DNA from: Candidatus Electrothrix scaldis
Lineage (GTDB): Bacteria; Desulfobacterota; Desulfobulbia; Desulfobulbales; Desulfobulbaceae
Direction of reading: 5' to 3'
DNA length: 64,000 nucleotides
Assembly: GCA_033584155.1 (NCBI GenBank)
Contig: CP138355.1
Location: forward strand, 3,791,826 to 3,855,825
A program made the translations under genes and the position numbers. Below are positions 25,914-34,468 of this stretch, piece by piece (within the stretch, counting starts at the first letter, position 1; each line of letters begins with the position of its first letter). The notes beneath the pieces are model-generated. The model worked only from the letters and a program-made list of their open reading frames with translations. It had not been told where the DNA came from and made no database searches.

Positions 25914-26306
25914 TCAATCCTTAAATAATTCAGCCCAGTCAGTACGATGATCCTCCACAGAATAATCAACCATCATTTCTGTTCCTTTCGGTATATCCCG
26001 TAAAGCGATATCGACAACGCCTCTTTCTGGGCACGGCCCCATATTAGGATCAAAGCTGTGGTTCATATACTGCCCGTTATCAAGGGATAAGCAGTAATTA
26101 TCCGCACCATAGGGGTAAGGGATAGAAATGTATTCGGCAAACTCCTGCATCACCTCAGGAAGTTCTTTAAATTGATCCGGGGTTAAGATTATATCTACGA
26201 GAGGATTAAACTCCCATATAACTGTTCCTTTTTTGATAAACTCGCTTGCAAAAACACCGATTCCATGAATAGGACTCTTATCAATATAGGTTTTTATCAA
26301 CAACAT
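25914..26306 (-). CDS. SET-domain protein (putative protein-lysine methyltransferase)
   Basis: A compact 130-residue SET protein. Motifs are GIGVFASEFIKKGTVIWEF near the N terminus, NHSFDPNMG (the SAM-binding NHS motif), DIPKGTEMMVDYS and the final Tyr/Asp region. In eukaryotes such domains methylate lysines; bacterial targets are mostly unknown. The post-SET Cys cluster is absent. Its ATG overlaps the stop of the upstream dehydrogenase (TAATG) within a 22-bp tandem duplication. It is the last gene of the operon. Confidence 0.85.
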   Translation of the reverse strand: MLLIKTYIDKSPIHGIGVFASEFIKKGTVIWEFNPLVDIILTPDQFKELPEVMQEFAEYISIPYPYGADNYCLSLDNGQYMNHSFDPNMGPCPERGVVDIALRDIPKGTEMMVDYSVEDHRTDWAELFKD

Positions 26307-26330
26307 TATAGGTTTTTATCAACAACATTA
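26287..26330. repeat. 22-bp perfect tandem duplication at a gene junction
   Basis: Units 26287-26308 and 26309-26330 are identical. They cover the last codons of the dehydrogenase (…NVVDKNL) and the first codons of the SET gene (MLLIKTYI), which are the same DNA read in two frames. Confidence 0.9.
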
Positions 26331-27556
26331 TTTTTCCCTTTTATATATAGCAATTGAGCAGACAAACCTATTTTATCAAGTAGTTCTAAAAAAGGGTCTG
26401 GATTAAGCTCCTCTACATTTTTCATCTTCTGCACATCCCATCGACCATCGGCAATCAAAAGCGCTGCGGCAACCGGAGGAACGCCCGCTGTATAGGATAT
26501 AGCCTGAGCCCCAACCTCTTCATAACATTGCCGATGATCACAAATATTATAGAGAAAGATAGATTTTTCTTTTCCATCCTTTTCTCCCGTAATCAAATTA
26601 CCTATACAGGTCTTCCCTGTATACTCAGGAGCTAAAGAGGAAGGATTGGGCAAGCAGGCTTTAAGGACCTTGAGAGGAACCACTTCCTGCCCCTCATCCG
26701 TTATCACCGGCTTATGGTTGAGCAAGCCTATATTTTTTAGGGTATTAAAACAGTTGAGATAATGCTCACTAAATCCCATCCAGAAGCGGACCGTTTCAAC
26801 ATCAAGGTTGATGGATAAAGAGTGGACCTCATCATGACCCATAAGATAGACCTTCCGCGTGCCGACTTCGGGAAAATCAAACTCCTTTGAACGGGAATGG
26901 GGAGGAAATTCCTTCCACTGCCTATTTTCCCAGCAACCAACCTCTTCGGCAATCTCGCGTAAGTTTATTTCTGGATCAAAGTTGGTGGCAAAATATTTCC
27001 CGTGGTCACCGGCATTGACATCCATGATATCAATTTCCCGGATCGTATCAAATTCATGTTTGGCAGCATAAGCGCAGTAGGCGTTAACCACCCCAGGATC
27101 AAACCCAGCGCCCAAAACAGCAGTCACGCCTTTTTCTTCACAAATTTTTCTTCGCTTCCATTCAAAATGCTTATACCAAGGATACTTGGCATTGACGACC
27201 TCAATGTCCTCATGCACTGCAGTATCAATATATGCTGCTCCGGTTTCGATACAGGCATCCAGAATGGACATATTAACAAAGGCAGTACCAACATTGATCA
27301 CGATATCCGAGTCCGTCTCTCTGATCAACTGCACCACCTTGCCTATATCTTTGGCATCCACTTGTTTGGAAAAAAGTTTCCTGGTTTTATCCTTCAGATT
27401 CCCTTTTTTCCAGACACCGGCTATGATCTCTTCGCACGTGCTTCGCGTTCGCGAGGCGAGGCAAATATCGCCCAGCAGATCATTATGCTGGGCGCATTTA
27501 TGGGCCACAACAGCCCCGACACCACCGGCTCCGATAATCAGAACATTTCTTTTCAT
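26306..27556 (-). CDS. Carboxynorspermidine/carboxyspermidine dehydrogenase, paralogue 1
   Basis: A saccharopine-dehydrogenase-fold enzyme that reductively condenses aspartate semialdehyde with putrescine (or diaminopropane) to carboxyspermidine (carboxynorspermidine). The 416 residues have a GAGGVGAVVAHKCAQH Rossmann motif, INVGTAFVNMSILDACIETG, AAYIDTAVHED, GAGFDPGVVNAYCAYA and ISYTAGVPPVAAALL. The C-terminal extension ending VVDKNL comes from a tandem duplication. It is close to paralogue 2 (28145-29371) over its whole length and shares its operon. Confidence 0.9.
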   Translation of the reverse strand: MKRNVLIIGAGGVGAVVAHKCAQHNDLLGDICLASRTRSTCEEIIAGVWKKGNLKDKTRKLFSKQVDAKDIGKVVQLIRETDSDIVINVGTAFVNMSILDACIETGAAYIDTAVHEDIEVVNAKYPWYKHFEWKRRKICEEKGVTAVLGAGFDPGVVNAYCAYAAKHEFDTIREIDIMDVNAGDHGKYFATNFDPEINLREIAEEVGCWENRQWKEFPPHSRSKEFDFPEVGTRKVYLMGHDEVHSLSINLDVETVRFWMGFSEHYLNCFNTLKNIGLLNHKPVITDEGQEVVPLKVLKACLPNPSSLAPEYTGKTCIGNLITGEKDGKEKSIFLYNICDHRQCYEEVGAQAISYTAGVPPVAAALLIADGRWDVQKMKNVEELNPDPFLELLDKIGLSAQLLYIKGKNNVVDKNL

Positions 27557-27566
27557 GTTGCCAAGG

Positions 27567-28100
27567 CTATTTTGGGGGAGGAATAGATAATTTCACCTTT
27601 CGTAATTTACGAACCCCTACATTATCTTTCAAAACCTCGACAAAAGAGCTGTCTTCGCAAGTCAAAATACCAGCAATTTCTTCCGCATAATTGCACTCAA
27701 AATAGTTAAGCATTTTTTCGATAGTTGCTTCGTCAAAACTTTGAGACAAAAGACAGTTATTCAATACCCACATATCGCCTTGATCAGAATCAAATACAGT
27801 AAAATCAAATGGATGAAGACGACAATCTATAGGCCTCACATCGTATATGGTACAGATTTCCTCTTGCTGATCATAAAAACAGCAACGTCCTACTATTGAC
27901 TTCAGTCTGTAATATAGCTCATCAGCATAACGAGATTTTTTTTCCTCATAAAAATCAACACGCCCTGTAGCAAGTTCAATTTTTTCTATCTCACTCCAAC
28001 TGAGGACTGCCTCTGGGTTAGTAGTTTCAGTTGAAAAAAAACAACATTTTTTAAGGCAACGGTTACATACATCACGATCTGTATTCAGTTCTTGGCTCAT
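27567..28100 (-). CDS. YkgJ-family cysteine-cluster protein
   Basis: A 177-residue member of the YkgJ (UPF0153) family, proposed to bind Zn or an Fe-S cluster through conserved Cys. They are visible in CNRCLKKCCFF, GRCCFYDQQEEICTIYDVRPIDCRLHPFD and NNCLLSQ. The RPIDCRLHPF segment is the family signature. The biochemical role is unknown. It lies 10 bases upstream of dehydrogenase paralogue 1, between the two paralogues, so it may act on or be coexpressed with the polyamine enzymes. Confidence 0.85.
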   Translation of the reverse strand: MSQELNTDRDVCNRCLKKCCFFSTETTNPEAVLSWSEIEKIELATGRVDFYEEKKSRYADELYYRLKSIVGRCCFYDQQEEICTIYDVRPIDCRLHPFDFTVFDSDQGDMWVLNNCLLSQSFDEATIEKMLNYFECNYAEEIAGILTCEDSSFVEVLKDNVGVRKLRKVKLSIPPPK

Positions 28101-28144
28101 TTATACTCTATCTCTTTTTATGATAGGAAGACTATTTGTTCATT

Positions 28145-29371
28145 TCACCGGTACTCTTTTTCTTCGACCTGAGTTGGTAGCCCTATCTTATCCAACAATT
28201 TAATAAGAGGATCTGGGGCCAGCTCTTCCACATTTACCATATGCTGCACATCCCAGTCACCTTGGGCAATCAGCATTGCAGCGGCAACAGGCGGCACGCC
28301 TGCTGTATAGGAGATGGCCTGCGACTCGACCTCCTGATAACATTCTGCATGATCACAGATATTATAGATAAAAACCTCTTTCTTCTTGCCGTCTTTTTGT
28401 CCTTTGACAAGGTTCCCTATACAGGTTTTTCCTGTATATCCGGGAGCCAGAGAGGCTGGGTCTGGCAAACAGGCCTTGACTACCTTCAGGGGAACCACTT
28501 CCAGCCCTTCAGCAGTAACAACAGGCTGTTCGGACAGCAGACCGATATTTTTCAGGATGGTGAAGCAATTAATATAATGATCGCTAAACCCCATCCAGAA
28601 ACGAATACTGTTTGCATCAATATTTTTATAGAGGGAGTGCAATTCATCATGCCCATTCAGGTAGATTGTCTGCTCACCGACCACAGGGAAATCGTAGACC
28701 TGCTTTTCTGAGTGAACAGGCTGAGCAACCCACTGCCTATCAATCCAACTCCAGACCTGACCAGTAAATTCCCTGAAATTAATTTCCGGGTCAAAATTAG
28801 TGGCAAAATATTTGCCGTGGCTGCCAGCATTAACATCCATGATATCTATGCTGTCAATGGTGTCAAAATAATGTTTCACCGCATAGACACAGTAGGCATT
28901 GACCACACCCGGATCAAAGCCAATGCCCAAAATGGCGGTCAGTCCCTTTTCCTCGCAGGCATCCAGATATTTCCATTCATAATTGGCATACCAAGGCGGT
29001 TGCTCACAGATTTTATCCGGCTCTTCATGAATAGCTGTATCGATATAAGCTGCCCCTGTTGCCAAACAGGCCTGCAAAACAGACATATTGACAAAAGAGG
29101 TTCCCAGGTTAATCACGATCTGCGAACCAGTCTCTTCAATTAACTTGCTTGTCGCAGGAATATCCAAGGCATTAATCTGGCGAGAGTAGAGCTGCCCGTT
29201 CGTCTCTTTAAGGCTTCCCTTTTTCTGGACACTCTCAATGATCTCATCACATTTCCCTTGGGTTCTGGATGCGATACAGATATTCCCCAGAATATCGTTA
29301 TGCTGGGCACATTTGTGGGCAGCAACCTTTGCAACGCCACCAGCCCCGATAATTAATACATTTTTTTTCAT
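28145..29371 (-). CDS. Carboxynorspermidine/carboxyspermidine dehydrogenase, paralogue 2
   Basis: Same family as paralogue 1 (408 residues): GAGGVAKVAAHKCAQHN, INLGTSFVNMSVLQACLATG, AAYIDTAIHEE, GIGFDPGVVNAYCVYA, FDPEINFRE and ISYTAGVPPVAAAM. No catalytic loss is visible. Being nearest nspC it is the likelier main enzyme. Two copies could prefer different diamines (putrescine, diaminopropane) or conditions. Confidence 0.9.
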   Translation of the reverse strand: MKKNVLIIGAGGVAKVAAHKCAQHNDILGNICIASRTQGKCDEIIESVQKKGSLKETNGQLYSRQINALDIPATSKLIEETGSQIVINLGTSFVNMSVLQACLATGAAYIDTAIHEEPDKICEQPPWYANYEWKYLDACEEKGLTAILGIGFDPGVVNAYCVYAVKHYFDTIDSIDIMDVNAGSHGKYFATNFDPEINFREFTGQVWSWIDRQWVAQPVHSEKQVYDFPVVGEQTIYLNGHDELHSLYKNIDANSIRFWMGFSDHYINCFTILKNIGLLSEQPVVTAEGLEVVPLKVVKACLPDPASLAPGYTGKTCIGNLVKGQKDGKKKEVFIYNICDHAECYQEVESQAISYTAGVPPVAAAMLIAQGDWDVQHMVNVEELAPDPLIKLLDKIGLPTQVEEKEYR

Positions 29372-29435
29372 CTTGCTCTGAACAATCTCCCTATAACGAC
29401 TGCTATACTTTCAGGAGCCAATAAATCTCGCTACT

Positions 29436-30572
29436 TCAGCCACAACCACCATTCAGGGCAAAGGCATCTGTTCCGAAATTCTGCTTAAAATCCTGGTACG
29501 AAAACGTCTTCACGGTTTCACAGCTCCCATCCAGACGTTTAATCATAATCGAAGGCATTTTCAGGCCATTAAACCAGTTCATCTTCACCATAGTATAGCC
29601 GCCTGCATCAGCGATCTGGACCTGATCTCCAGGCTGCAAAGGAGCATCTGAACGATATTCACCAAAAACATCCCCAGCTAAACAGGATTTACCCGCTATG
29701 AAGTAATGAAATTCTCCATCCTTCAAAGAATTCTTTATCTGTGCTGGTTCCTGATAGATGAGCAGATCAAGCATATGGGCCTCGATAGAACTATCAACGA
29801 TAGCTATATCTCGTTCATTATGCACGATATCAAGCACTGTGGTGACAAGGCTTGTGGAATCAGTAATAGCTGCTTCGCCCGGTTCCAGATACAACTGGAG
29901 CTCAAATTGCTCACTGAATGCCTTGAGTTTTTCGCTGAATTTCTCCAACGGGTAATCATCACGGGTAAAATAAAGACCACCGCCAAGGCTCAACCAATCC
30001 AGATGATAGAGGAGATCCTTATAGCGTTCTCCTATTTGATCTAAGAGAAAAGAAAAATTCTCAAAATCAGCATTCTCACAATTATAGTGCAACATCGCAC
30101 CACTGATCAGCTCTCGTATCTCCAGGGAGGGGACATCAATAAATCCCAGCCTGGAGTATTGTCGAGCAGGATCAGCTAAATCAAAATGAGAATAGCTCAC
30201 CTGAGGATTAAGACGCAACCCCCTGGCAAGATGCTCGGTCTTCTGAGCAAACTGCTGCAACTGAGAAACCGAGTTAAAGATAATTTTGTCAGAGATTGTA
30301 CATAATTCATCAATCTCCTCTTCAGCAAAGGCAACACTATAGGCATGCACTTCTTTACCGAATTCTTCATAGCCGAGCCGTGCCTCGTACAGGGAACTGC
30401 TCGTGGTACCATCCATATATTGACGCATGAGGCCGAAAACAGGCCAAGTGGAAAAACACTTCAGGGCCAGAACTGACCTGGCCCCTGCCTGTTCTCGAAC
30501 ACTTTGAATCCGCTCAAGATTCTTAAGAAGCCTCGCCTCGTCAATAAGATAATAAGGCGTAGCAAGTTTCAT
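29436..30572 (-). CDS. nspC: Carboxynorspermidine/carboxyspermidine decarboxylase
   Basis: A PLP-dependent alanine-racemase-fold decarboxylase that removes the carboxyl group to give spermidine or norspermidine. In its 378 residues the PLP Lys lies in SVLALKCFSTW, the Gly-rich phosphate loop in WLSLGGGLYFT, LYLEPGEAA follows, and the active-site Cys segment is KSCLAGDVFGEY. It overlaps speD by four bases (ATGA), so the pair is translationally coupled. Confidence 0.94.
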   Translation of the reverse strand: MKLATPYYLIDEARLLKNLERIQSVREQAGARSVLALKCFSTWPVFGLMRQYMDGTTSSSLYEARLGYEEFGKEVHAYSVAFAEEEIDELCTISDKIIFNSVSQLQQFAQKTEHLARGLRLNPQVSYSHFDLADPARQYSRLGFIDVPSLEIRELISGAMLHYNCENADFENFSFLLDQIGERYKDLLYHLDWLSLGGGLYFTRDDYPLEKFSEKLKAFSEQFELQLYLEPGEAAITDSTSLVTTVLDIVHNERDIAIVDSSIEAHMLDLLIYQEPAQIKNSLKDGEFHYFIAGKSCLAGDVFGEYRSDAPLQPGDQVQIADAGGYTMVKMNWFNGLKMPSIMIKRLDGSCETVKTFSYQDFKQNFGTDAFALNGGCG

Positions 30573-31000
30573 CGCATTTTTTTATCACAAGCCCTTGCGG
30601 CAAGCTCACATTGCCGAAACGCTCCTCGTTCCGACAAAGTGGCCCCTCGATCCAAAAATGCGGAATAGATCTTTTGTGGAGCAAAATGTTTTTGCACCAC
30701 TTGAATCACAACATCTTCGGAAAACTCCTTACAGGAAAAAACATCTAAATAGGCATCCCGATTATTATCACTAAAATGACCTGTAATTGCAGAGGTCTCA
30801 ATAAGCTGGACCAGGGAGTACCCAGCAGCCTCATAGCTATGTTCAGCAAAATGAACAATCACAGGCTCACCATAGGCCTTCATATCAATAGCTACTACCA
30901 GCTCTCGAACAAAATCGGCAATGGCTTCTTTTTCACAGACATTCGAGTTGCAATCCGCAAGATCAAGGAGCAGATGCTGCCCCCATACGTTATTTTTCAT
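30569..31000 (-). CDS. speD: SpeD-like pyruvoyl decarboxylase (AdoMet decarboxylase family)
   Basis: A 143-residue proenzyme of the class 1b AdoMet decarboxylase family, which self-cleaves to generate a pyruvoyl group. Key residues are at canonical spacing: Ser70 (pyruvoyl precursor), His75 (GHF) and Cys90 (DVFSC). The residue before Ser70 is Thr rather than the usual Glu of ESH. It is first in the operon with nspC and the dehydrogenases, which do not need decarboxylated AdoMet and have no spermidine synthase partner here. It may therefore be one of the SpeD homologues recruited as ornithine or arginine decarboxylases; this is inference. Confidence 0.82.
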   Translation of the reverse strand: MKNNVWGQHLLLDLADCNSNVCEKEAIADFVRELVVAIDMKAYGEPVIVHFAEHSYEAAGYSLVQLIETSAITGHFSDNNRDAYLDVFSCKEFSEDVVIQVVQKHFAPQKIYSAFLDRGATLSERGAFRQCELAARACDKKMR

Positions 31001-31109
31001 AGTCAGTTAATCCCTGTTCTACACAATACATTATCACTGCAAATTGCCTAGGCAGGCAATTTACATCAAACCGAAACAGAAAAGCTTCGGCTTAATATTG
31101 TCCCATAGA

Positions 31110-31130
31110 CCCAAGGGATTTCCCCTTGGG
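31110..31130. terminator. Hairpin between the GGDEF gene and speD
   Basis: CCCAAGGG (31110-31117) pairs with CCCTTGGG (31123-31130) over a 5-nt loop. No T run follows on either strand, so it is only a weak terminator candidate for the diguanylate cyclase gene. Confidence 0.35.
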
Positions 31131-31179
31131 ATGATCAGCTTGATCTCTTCAGGGATTTGCGGTTGCGGATAAGATTTTT

Positions 31180-32772
31180 TTATCCAGAGACTATCTGATT
31201 CCGCCCCTGCTCCTTCGCCTGATAGAGTCGCTTATCTGCCTGAAGCAACAGCTCCTCTGGTTCCTCGTCTGGAAAAATACTAATACCACCGCTGACCGTC
31301 ACCTGCAGTCCCTCATACGGCCATGTTAATTTTGCAACATTCCGTCGGATTTTTTCCCCGGTTTCTTGAGCGGTTTCTCGTCCCTGACCAGGCAGAATAA
31401 CAAGAAATTCCTCACCTCCATATCGCCCGATAATATCCATCATCCCAACAGATGCCCGCAAGGCCTGTGCCACAGCGACTAAAATTTCATCCCCGGCCTT
31501 ATGACCATAGGTGTCATTAATGCGCTTGAAAAAATCAAGATCCAGCATCATAACTGCTAACTCTGGTGTATGATGACTGCATCGCTCAATCTCGCGCTGT
31601 AAATCCTCCATAATCTTTCTATGGTTCAGTAGGCGGGTCAAACCGTCTGTAACAGCCATTTCCTCCAGTTCATTCTGTTGACGTTGTAGATCTCCAAGCA
31701 TCTTATTGTACTGCCTTGTCAGGTGACCGATCTCATCGGATCTTTTCGACTCAATACGCTTAGACAGATCCCCTGTATCTCTAATATTGTTAATATGTTC
31801 AGTGAGCTTAGCAACGGGTTTCACAACGACTTGGTTTAACAGCAAGACGACAACGAGGAGCAACACAATAAGGGAAATCACTATTGACTCCATAGCCGTA
31901 TACAGCGTTGAGCGTCCCTTTTCTATGATTTTTGCCTTTTTGTCAACCTGAACAATGAGGCTCTTTTCTTTATTCGTGTTTACCAGATCAATAGAAACAG
32001 ATAACTCCAAATTTTTTTTCTCCGTGATGGCAACAGAATTATTTTGCGTAATATGCTGTGCCGGGATAAAATTTCTATCTCCGGGTTTGTTTTGTTGCGA
32101 GGCCTGGGTGATCTCAAACTGCACATGGGTCTGTTCTTTAATGCTTTCGATGACCTCTTCATCCAAAAAACGACCCATCGCCAAAATACCATTCTGAGGC
32201 CCCTGCCCGTCACTAGTTAAAACAGGACGGGCAACAAAAAGGATCATTTCACTTTTTGTATTCACTATGCCGGAGATCGTCCAGTCAACTCCTTGCCCCA
32301 CGCGCTTTTCATAAAAAGTCTTAGCAAAAGTACCTTCGGTAAAAACTTCCGAAATAATATTAGGAACGGGGATAAACTCTTCCTTGTCCAAATCAAACAT
32401 TTTGCCCCAAACCTCTTTTTGCTCAGCATCAAAAAAATATATAAAGTTGAGTTCACTGGTAGTAAATGTAGAAACAGGTAGGTTACTCTCGATATATTCG
32501 GTATTGCCATCCTCAACAAATCGGTAGGTATCATCCCAAACCGCCCAGTCTCTACAAATCATATCCAGATGATTTAGCTCATTACTAATTGCATCCGTGA
32601 TACGATTAATATCCTTTTTGGCCTCTTCATACTCTAACTCAACAAAGGCAGGATAGAGGGTTTTCCGATGCATCAAATAGCTGGCAGCACCGTAACATAC
32701 AGCAACCAGAGCTAATATTACTCCAATTTTCCGTCTCAACGTCAATTTACCGACTGTCTTCTCGTTCATCAT
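31180..32772 (-). CDS. Membrane diguanylate cyclase, CHASE4-HAMP-GGDEF
   Basis: Makes c-di-GMP in response to an extracytoplasmic signal. From the ATG at 32772 (AAGAGAG upstream; MMNEKTVG) it has 530 residues: TM1 near the N terminus (KIGVILALVAVCYGAASYLM), a periplasmic CHASE4 domain (MICRDWAVWDDTYRFVED), TM2 (SIVISLIVLLLVVVLLLN), a HAMP domain and a GGDEF domain with active motif RYGGEEF. No RxxD inhibitory site is apparent just before GGEEF. Transcribed alone. Confidence 0.93.
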   Translation of the reverse strand: MMNEKTVGKLTLRRKIGVILALVAVCYGAASYLMHRKTLYPAFVELEYEEAKKDINRITDAISNELNHLDMICRDWAVWDDTYRFVEDGNTEYIESNLPVSTFTTSELNFIYFFDAEQKEVWGKMFDLDKEEFIPVPNIISEVFTEGTFAKTFYEKRVGQGVDWTISGIVNTKSEMILFVARPVLTSDGQGPQNGILAMGRFLDEEVIESIKEQTHVQFEITQASQQNKPGDRNFIPAQHITQNNSVAITEKKNLELSVSIDLVNTNKEKSLIVQVDKKAKIIEKGRSTLYTAMESIVISLIVLLLVVVLLLNQVVVKPVAKLTEHINNIRDTGDLSKRIESKRSDEIGHLTRQYNKMLGDLQRQQNELEEMAVTDGLTRLLNHRKIMEDLQREIERCSHHTPELAVMMLDLDFFKRINDTYGHKAGDEILVAVAQALRASVGMMDIIGRYGGEEFLVILPGQGRETAQETGEKIRRNVAKLTWPYEGLQVTVSGGISIFPDEEPEELLLQADKRLYQAKEQGRNQIVSG

Positions 32773-33320
32773 CTCTCTTTTGTTCTCTTTTTTGTCAGAG
32801 TTGACAATACAGTTAACGCCCTGCCCACCACCGGACAAAACGCTATGACATTCCAACCAGTTACTCGGAAAGACGAGCTATAATCAACCGACTGGACCGT
32901 ACAGGAACCGCAAAAAAAGTCAACCTCCTGCTTCTTTCTACATGCCTATATTTAACGAATATCCTATAAACAAACAAATAAAGAATACCACATAAGGACA
33001 CTTTCCTTCATATCCTTTTCGATCGCCTCTTTTTAAAAATTGACATTTTCATACAAACACAACCCCTTGAGATGAAACAGCGAAACATGCAGGATGTTCG
33101 TTTATATAAAAAATATTGATTGGGTAAATGCCACCTACCCAATATAATAGCTGAAATGCCGTTCTGCTCTTCTCTGCTAAGCCGAAGAAAAAATTCTCCG
33201 CGACAAAGAGAACCATTTTTACAGCAATATAGACAATTATTTGCTATATTTCAACAAGGTATATTTCACTCTGAACAATTCCGTTAAAAAATCTAACAAA
33301 AAAATTTCTTTAAAGCAGCT
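32773..33320. other. Intergenic region between GGDEF gene and dusB
   Basis: About 550 AT-rich bases with no supportable gene. One perfect inverted repeat, ATTGGGTA (33119-33126) and TACCCAAT (33136-33143), may be a regulatory hairpin. Divergent promoters for the flanking genes must lie here, but none stood out. Confidence 0.45.
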
Positions 33321-34253
33321 ATGAAAATAGGCCCAGTTCATTTTGAGAATCCATTTATCCTCGCGCCTCTCGCAGGATATACAGACCTTGCCTTCCGACT
33401 TCTCTGTCGAGAAATGGGTGCCGGTTTAGTCGTCTCAGAAATGATCAGCTGTCATGGTCTTATCTACGGGCAGAAAAAAACCTTAGCCATGTTGCAAACG
33501 GCCCCTGAAGAACGCCCTTGGGCAATCCAACTCTTTGGCAACGAACCTGAACTCATGGGCCAAGCAGCCGTCCTTGTTTCACAACACCCTGTGGATATTA
33601 TTGATATCAACATGGGCTGCCCGGTCCGCAAGGTTATAAAAAAGGGTTCAGGGGCAGCACTCATGAAAAAAGAAAACCTGCAAACAGCCGAGGGAATCAT
33701 TCGGGCTGTGGTCGCTCATACCCATTGCCCGGTCACCGTAAAATTTCGCAGCGGCTGGACAAACGAAAAAATCATCGCCACCGATTTTGCCCAAATGGCC
33801 GAGGCCGCTGGGGCAGCCGCCGTTACCATCCATGCCCGAACCTGGGCCCAGCAATTTGGTGGAAAGGCTGACCGCCAAGTCATTACAGCAGTAAAAACTG
33901 CTGTGAATATCCCTGTCATCGGCAATGGTGATATTCTCTGCTATGAAGATGGATTAGAGATGATGCAGGAAACTGGCTGCGATGGAGTCATGATCGGACG
34001 CGGCGCCTTGGGGAACCCCTGGGTTTTTCGCCCGGAGGGCATGCCCGCTCCTTTATCCGCTCGTCTGCCCGTCATCCTGCGCTACCTGGAACTTACCGAA
34101 AAATATCTCAATATAGAATCTCTGCTTTTTCGCATCAAGAACCATACCTGCCGTTATTTGAGTGGAGTACACAAAGCAGCTGAAATCCGCAAACGGATCA
34201 TTGCCTGTTATTCCCTTGATGAAATACGAGAAATCCTGCATACCCCATCGTAG
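33321..34253 (+). CDS. dusB: tRNA-dihydrouridine synthase
   Basis: An FMN enzyme that reduces uridines in the tRNA D-loop. The 310-residue protein has APLAGYTDLAFRLLCREMGA, the QLFGNEPELM segment, the active-site motif DINMGCPVRKVIKKGSGAAL with catalytic Cys, RSGWTNE, TIHARTWAQQFGGKADR and VIGNGDI...GVMIGRGALGNPW. The IKNHTCRYLSG C-terminal helix fits the DusB type. AAGCAGC upstream is a weak ribosome site. Confidence 0.94.
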   Translation: MKIGPVHFENPFILAPLAGYTDLAFRLLCREMGAGLVVSEMISCHGLIYGQKKTLAMLQTAPEERPWAIQLFGNEPELMGQAAVLVSQHPVDIIDINMGCPVRKVIKKGSGAALMKKENLQTAEGIIRAVVAHTHCPVTVKFRSGWTNEKIIATDFAQMAEAAGAAAVTIHARTWAQQFGGKADRQVITAVKTAVNIPVIGNGDILCYEDGLEMMQETGCDGVMIGRGALGNPWVFRPEGMPAPLSARLPVILRYLELTEKYLNIESLLFRIKNHTCRYLSGVHKAAEIRKRIIACYSLDEIREILHTPS

Positions 34254-34468
34254 TGGCGCTCTCTTTACGAAAGGTACGAGCTCCGTCGTTTTCTCTTTTG
34301 CCCTCAGTTCGGCATTCATGCTCATTTTGCACGGCTTCTTTCATCTTGACAATATTCTAACCTGCTTTTAATCTGAACGGAATCATTCACTGCATGCCCT
34401 CCCTTGTATACTGAGACAGCGGCAGACAGCAGGTTTCTCTCTTTATTTTCTTCAACCAGGAGCTTTTC

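Noticed and set aside
34346-34374. Possible sigma-70 promoter before selD (TTGACA then TAATCT at 17 bp)
   Set aside because: The -35 is perfect but the -10 matches only about half the consensus; too weak to annotate.
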